A stretch of 64,000 bases of DNA. It comes from Streptomyces liangshanensis (lineage in GTDB: Bacteria; Actinomycetota; Actinomycetes; Streptomycetales; Streptomycetaceae). A model generated the notes under the pieces. It had not been told where the DNA came from. It made no database searches and saw nothing but the letters and a program-made list of their open reading frames with translations. This document shows positions 63,323 through 64,000 of this stretch, piece by piece. Each line of letters opens with the position of its first letter. Position 1 is the first letter of the stretch. The position numbers and the translations under genes are program-made. The stretch spans positions 4,751,001-4,815,000 of the forward strand of contig NZ_CP050177.1 in assembly GCF_011694815.1 (NCBI RefSeq), given 5' to 3'.

Positions 63323-64000
63323 TCAGAGGGAGAACGGGACGTAGCAGACGGCGGCCAGGACCAGCGCGCCCCAGCCCAGCAGGGCCGGCCTGCGGTACCA
63401 CGCGTCGTCGCCCTCGGCGGCGACCTCGTCCATGCCGGGCGACCGGGTGCCGTACACCAGGCCGTCCAGTTTCGCGGCGGGCTTCGGCTCGGTGACGTAC
63501 GAGACGATCACCATCACGACGGCGCCGACCACGAAGGCGACGATGGACGAGACGAAGTTCGCGCCCTGGTCCGTGGGGATGGAGATGACCCCGCCCTTGT
63601 AGAGCCAGAAGTAGTTGAGCATCGCGGCGACCGTGCCGGAGAGCAGGCCCCAGAACCCGGCGGCGGGCGTGGTCCGCTTCCAGAACATCCCGATGATGAA
63701 GACCACGAAGAGCGGGACGTTGAAGAACGAGAACAGCGTCTGGAGGTAGTTCATGATGTTGCTGAAGCTGGAGGCGATGAACGCCGTACCCATGCCGATC
63801 AGTACGCCGACCGCCGTGACGATCCGCCCGGTCTTCAGGTAGTACGCGTCCTCGCGGTCCTTCTTGAGGTACGCGCCCCAGATGTCGTTCGTGAACACGG
63901 TGTTGAACGAGGACACGTTCGCCGCCATGCCGGCCATGAAGGCGGCCAGCAGGCCGGTCACGGCGATGCCGAGCACGCCGTTGGGGAGCAGGTCGCGCAT
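63323..64000 (-). CDS. Sodium:solute symporter, C-terminal part (5' end beyond the window)
   Basis: The visible 225 residues are the last six or so helices of an SSS-family transporter. GLLAAFMAGMAANVSSFNTVFTND matches the family's TM8-9 signature region that binds sodium and substrate, and FWKRTTPAAGFWG is typical of the next helices. The gene runs leftward from beyond base 64000, so the N-terminal half is missing. Substrate (sugar, acetate or other) cannot be told from this part. A small membrane protein gene follows it. Confidence 0.9.
   Translation of the reverse strand: MRDLLPNGVLGIAVTGLLAAFMAGMAANVSSFNTVFTNDIWGAYLKKDREDAYYLKTGRIVTAVGVLIGMGTAFIASSFSNIMNYLQTLFSFFNVPLFVVFIIGMFWKRTTPAAGFWGLLSGTVAAMLNYFWLYKGGVISIPTDQGANFVSSIVAFVVGAVVMVIVSYVTEPKPAAKLDGLVYGTRSPGMDEVAAEGDDAWYRRPALLGWGALVLAAVCYVPFSL

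Overview
The window is chromosomal DNA of a Streptomyces-type actinomycete. The evidence is very high GC with strong third-position bias, many ATGA/GTGA stop-start couplings, only four TTA (bldA) codons found by reading the assigned genes, a SARP/AfsR-type regulator, an SsgA-family sporulation protein, mycothione reductase, an actinobacterial O-mannosyltransferase, an Rpf protein and Sfp-type phosphopantetheinyl transferases. No rRNA, tRNA, CRISPR array or transposase was recognised.

Region 1 (1-24.7 kb) looks like one end of a specialised-metabolite cluster. It opens inside a nonribosomal peptide synthetase (A and T domains). A coupled carbamoyltransferase with altered substrate loops and an MFS exporter follow. 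A nested inverted-repeat terminator separates these from a leftward membrane protein with two TTA codons, read away from a 14-bp palindromic operator. A Tat-type secreted protein leads into a run of mostly overlapping genes: inositol-phosphate synthase, UbiA-type prenyltransferase with a repeat-filled insert, TIM-barrel isomerase, EboA, TatD-like (EboB), EboE and an EboF-like phosphodiesterase. This is an Ebo-type cyclitol/prenyl metabolite-traffic module in which inositol-phosphate synthase occupies the cyclase slot. Two paralogous phosphopantetheinyl transferases, a ferric-reductase-like membrane protein, a MacB/LolD-like ABC exporter, an AsnO/VioC-type oxygenase, an unknown protein and a SARP regulator with a TTA codon complete the block. 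As I recall it, the S. coelicolor CDA lipopeptide cluster also combines an inositol-phosphate synthase, a UbiA-like transferase and an Asn oxygenase.

Region 2 (24.8-52.6 kb) is core Streptomyces chromosome. It holds an SsgA-like protein, a CbiMQO metal importer behind a Nur-like box, a serine hydrolase, a peptide/nickel-type ABC operon with fused ATPases, a short-chain dehydrogenase, secreted and lipid-anchored proteins, a GNAT enzyme, an EamA transporter, a penicillin-binding protein, mycothione reductase, an SMI1/KNR4 protein, pmt divergent from rsmI, a TatD nuclease, an Rpf protein, rsmA and ispE. Several genes carry -10-like boxes placed for leaderless transcription. Three genes have tandem duplications across their stop codons.

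Region 3 (about 52.6-55.95 kb) is a visibly lower-GC island between ispE and an ABC-F gene. It encodes a DUF262 protein and a HipA-family kinase with no HipB. This two-gene pair is the best candidate here for an undescribed defence or toxin-like system.

Region 4 (55.95-64 kb) returns to core DNA: an ABC-F ATPase, two tandem membrane-anchored beta-propeller paralogues, a LuxR-type regulator with a degenerate receiver, a small two-helix membrane protein and the C-terminal part of a sodium:solute symporter cut by the window edge.
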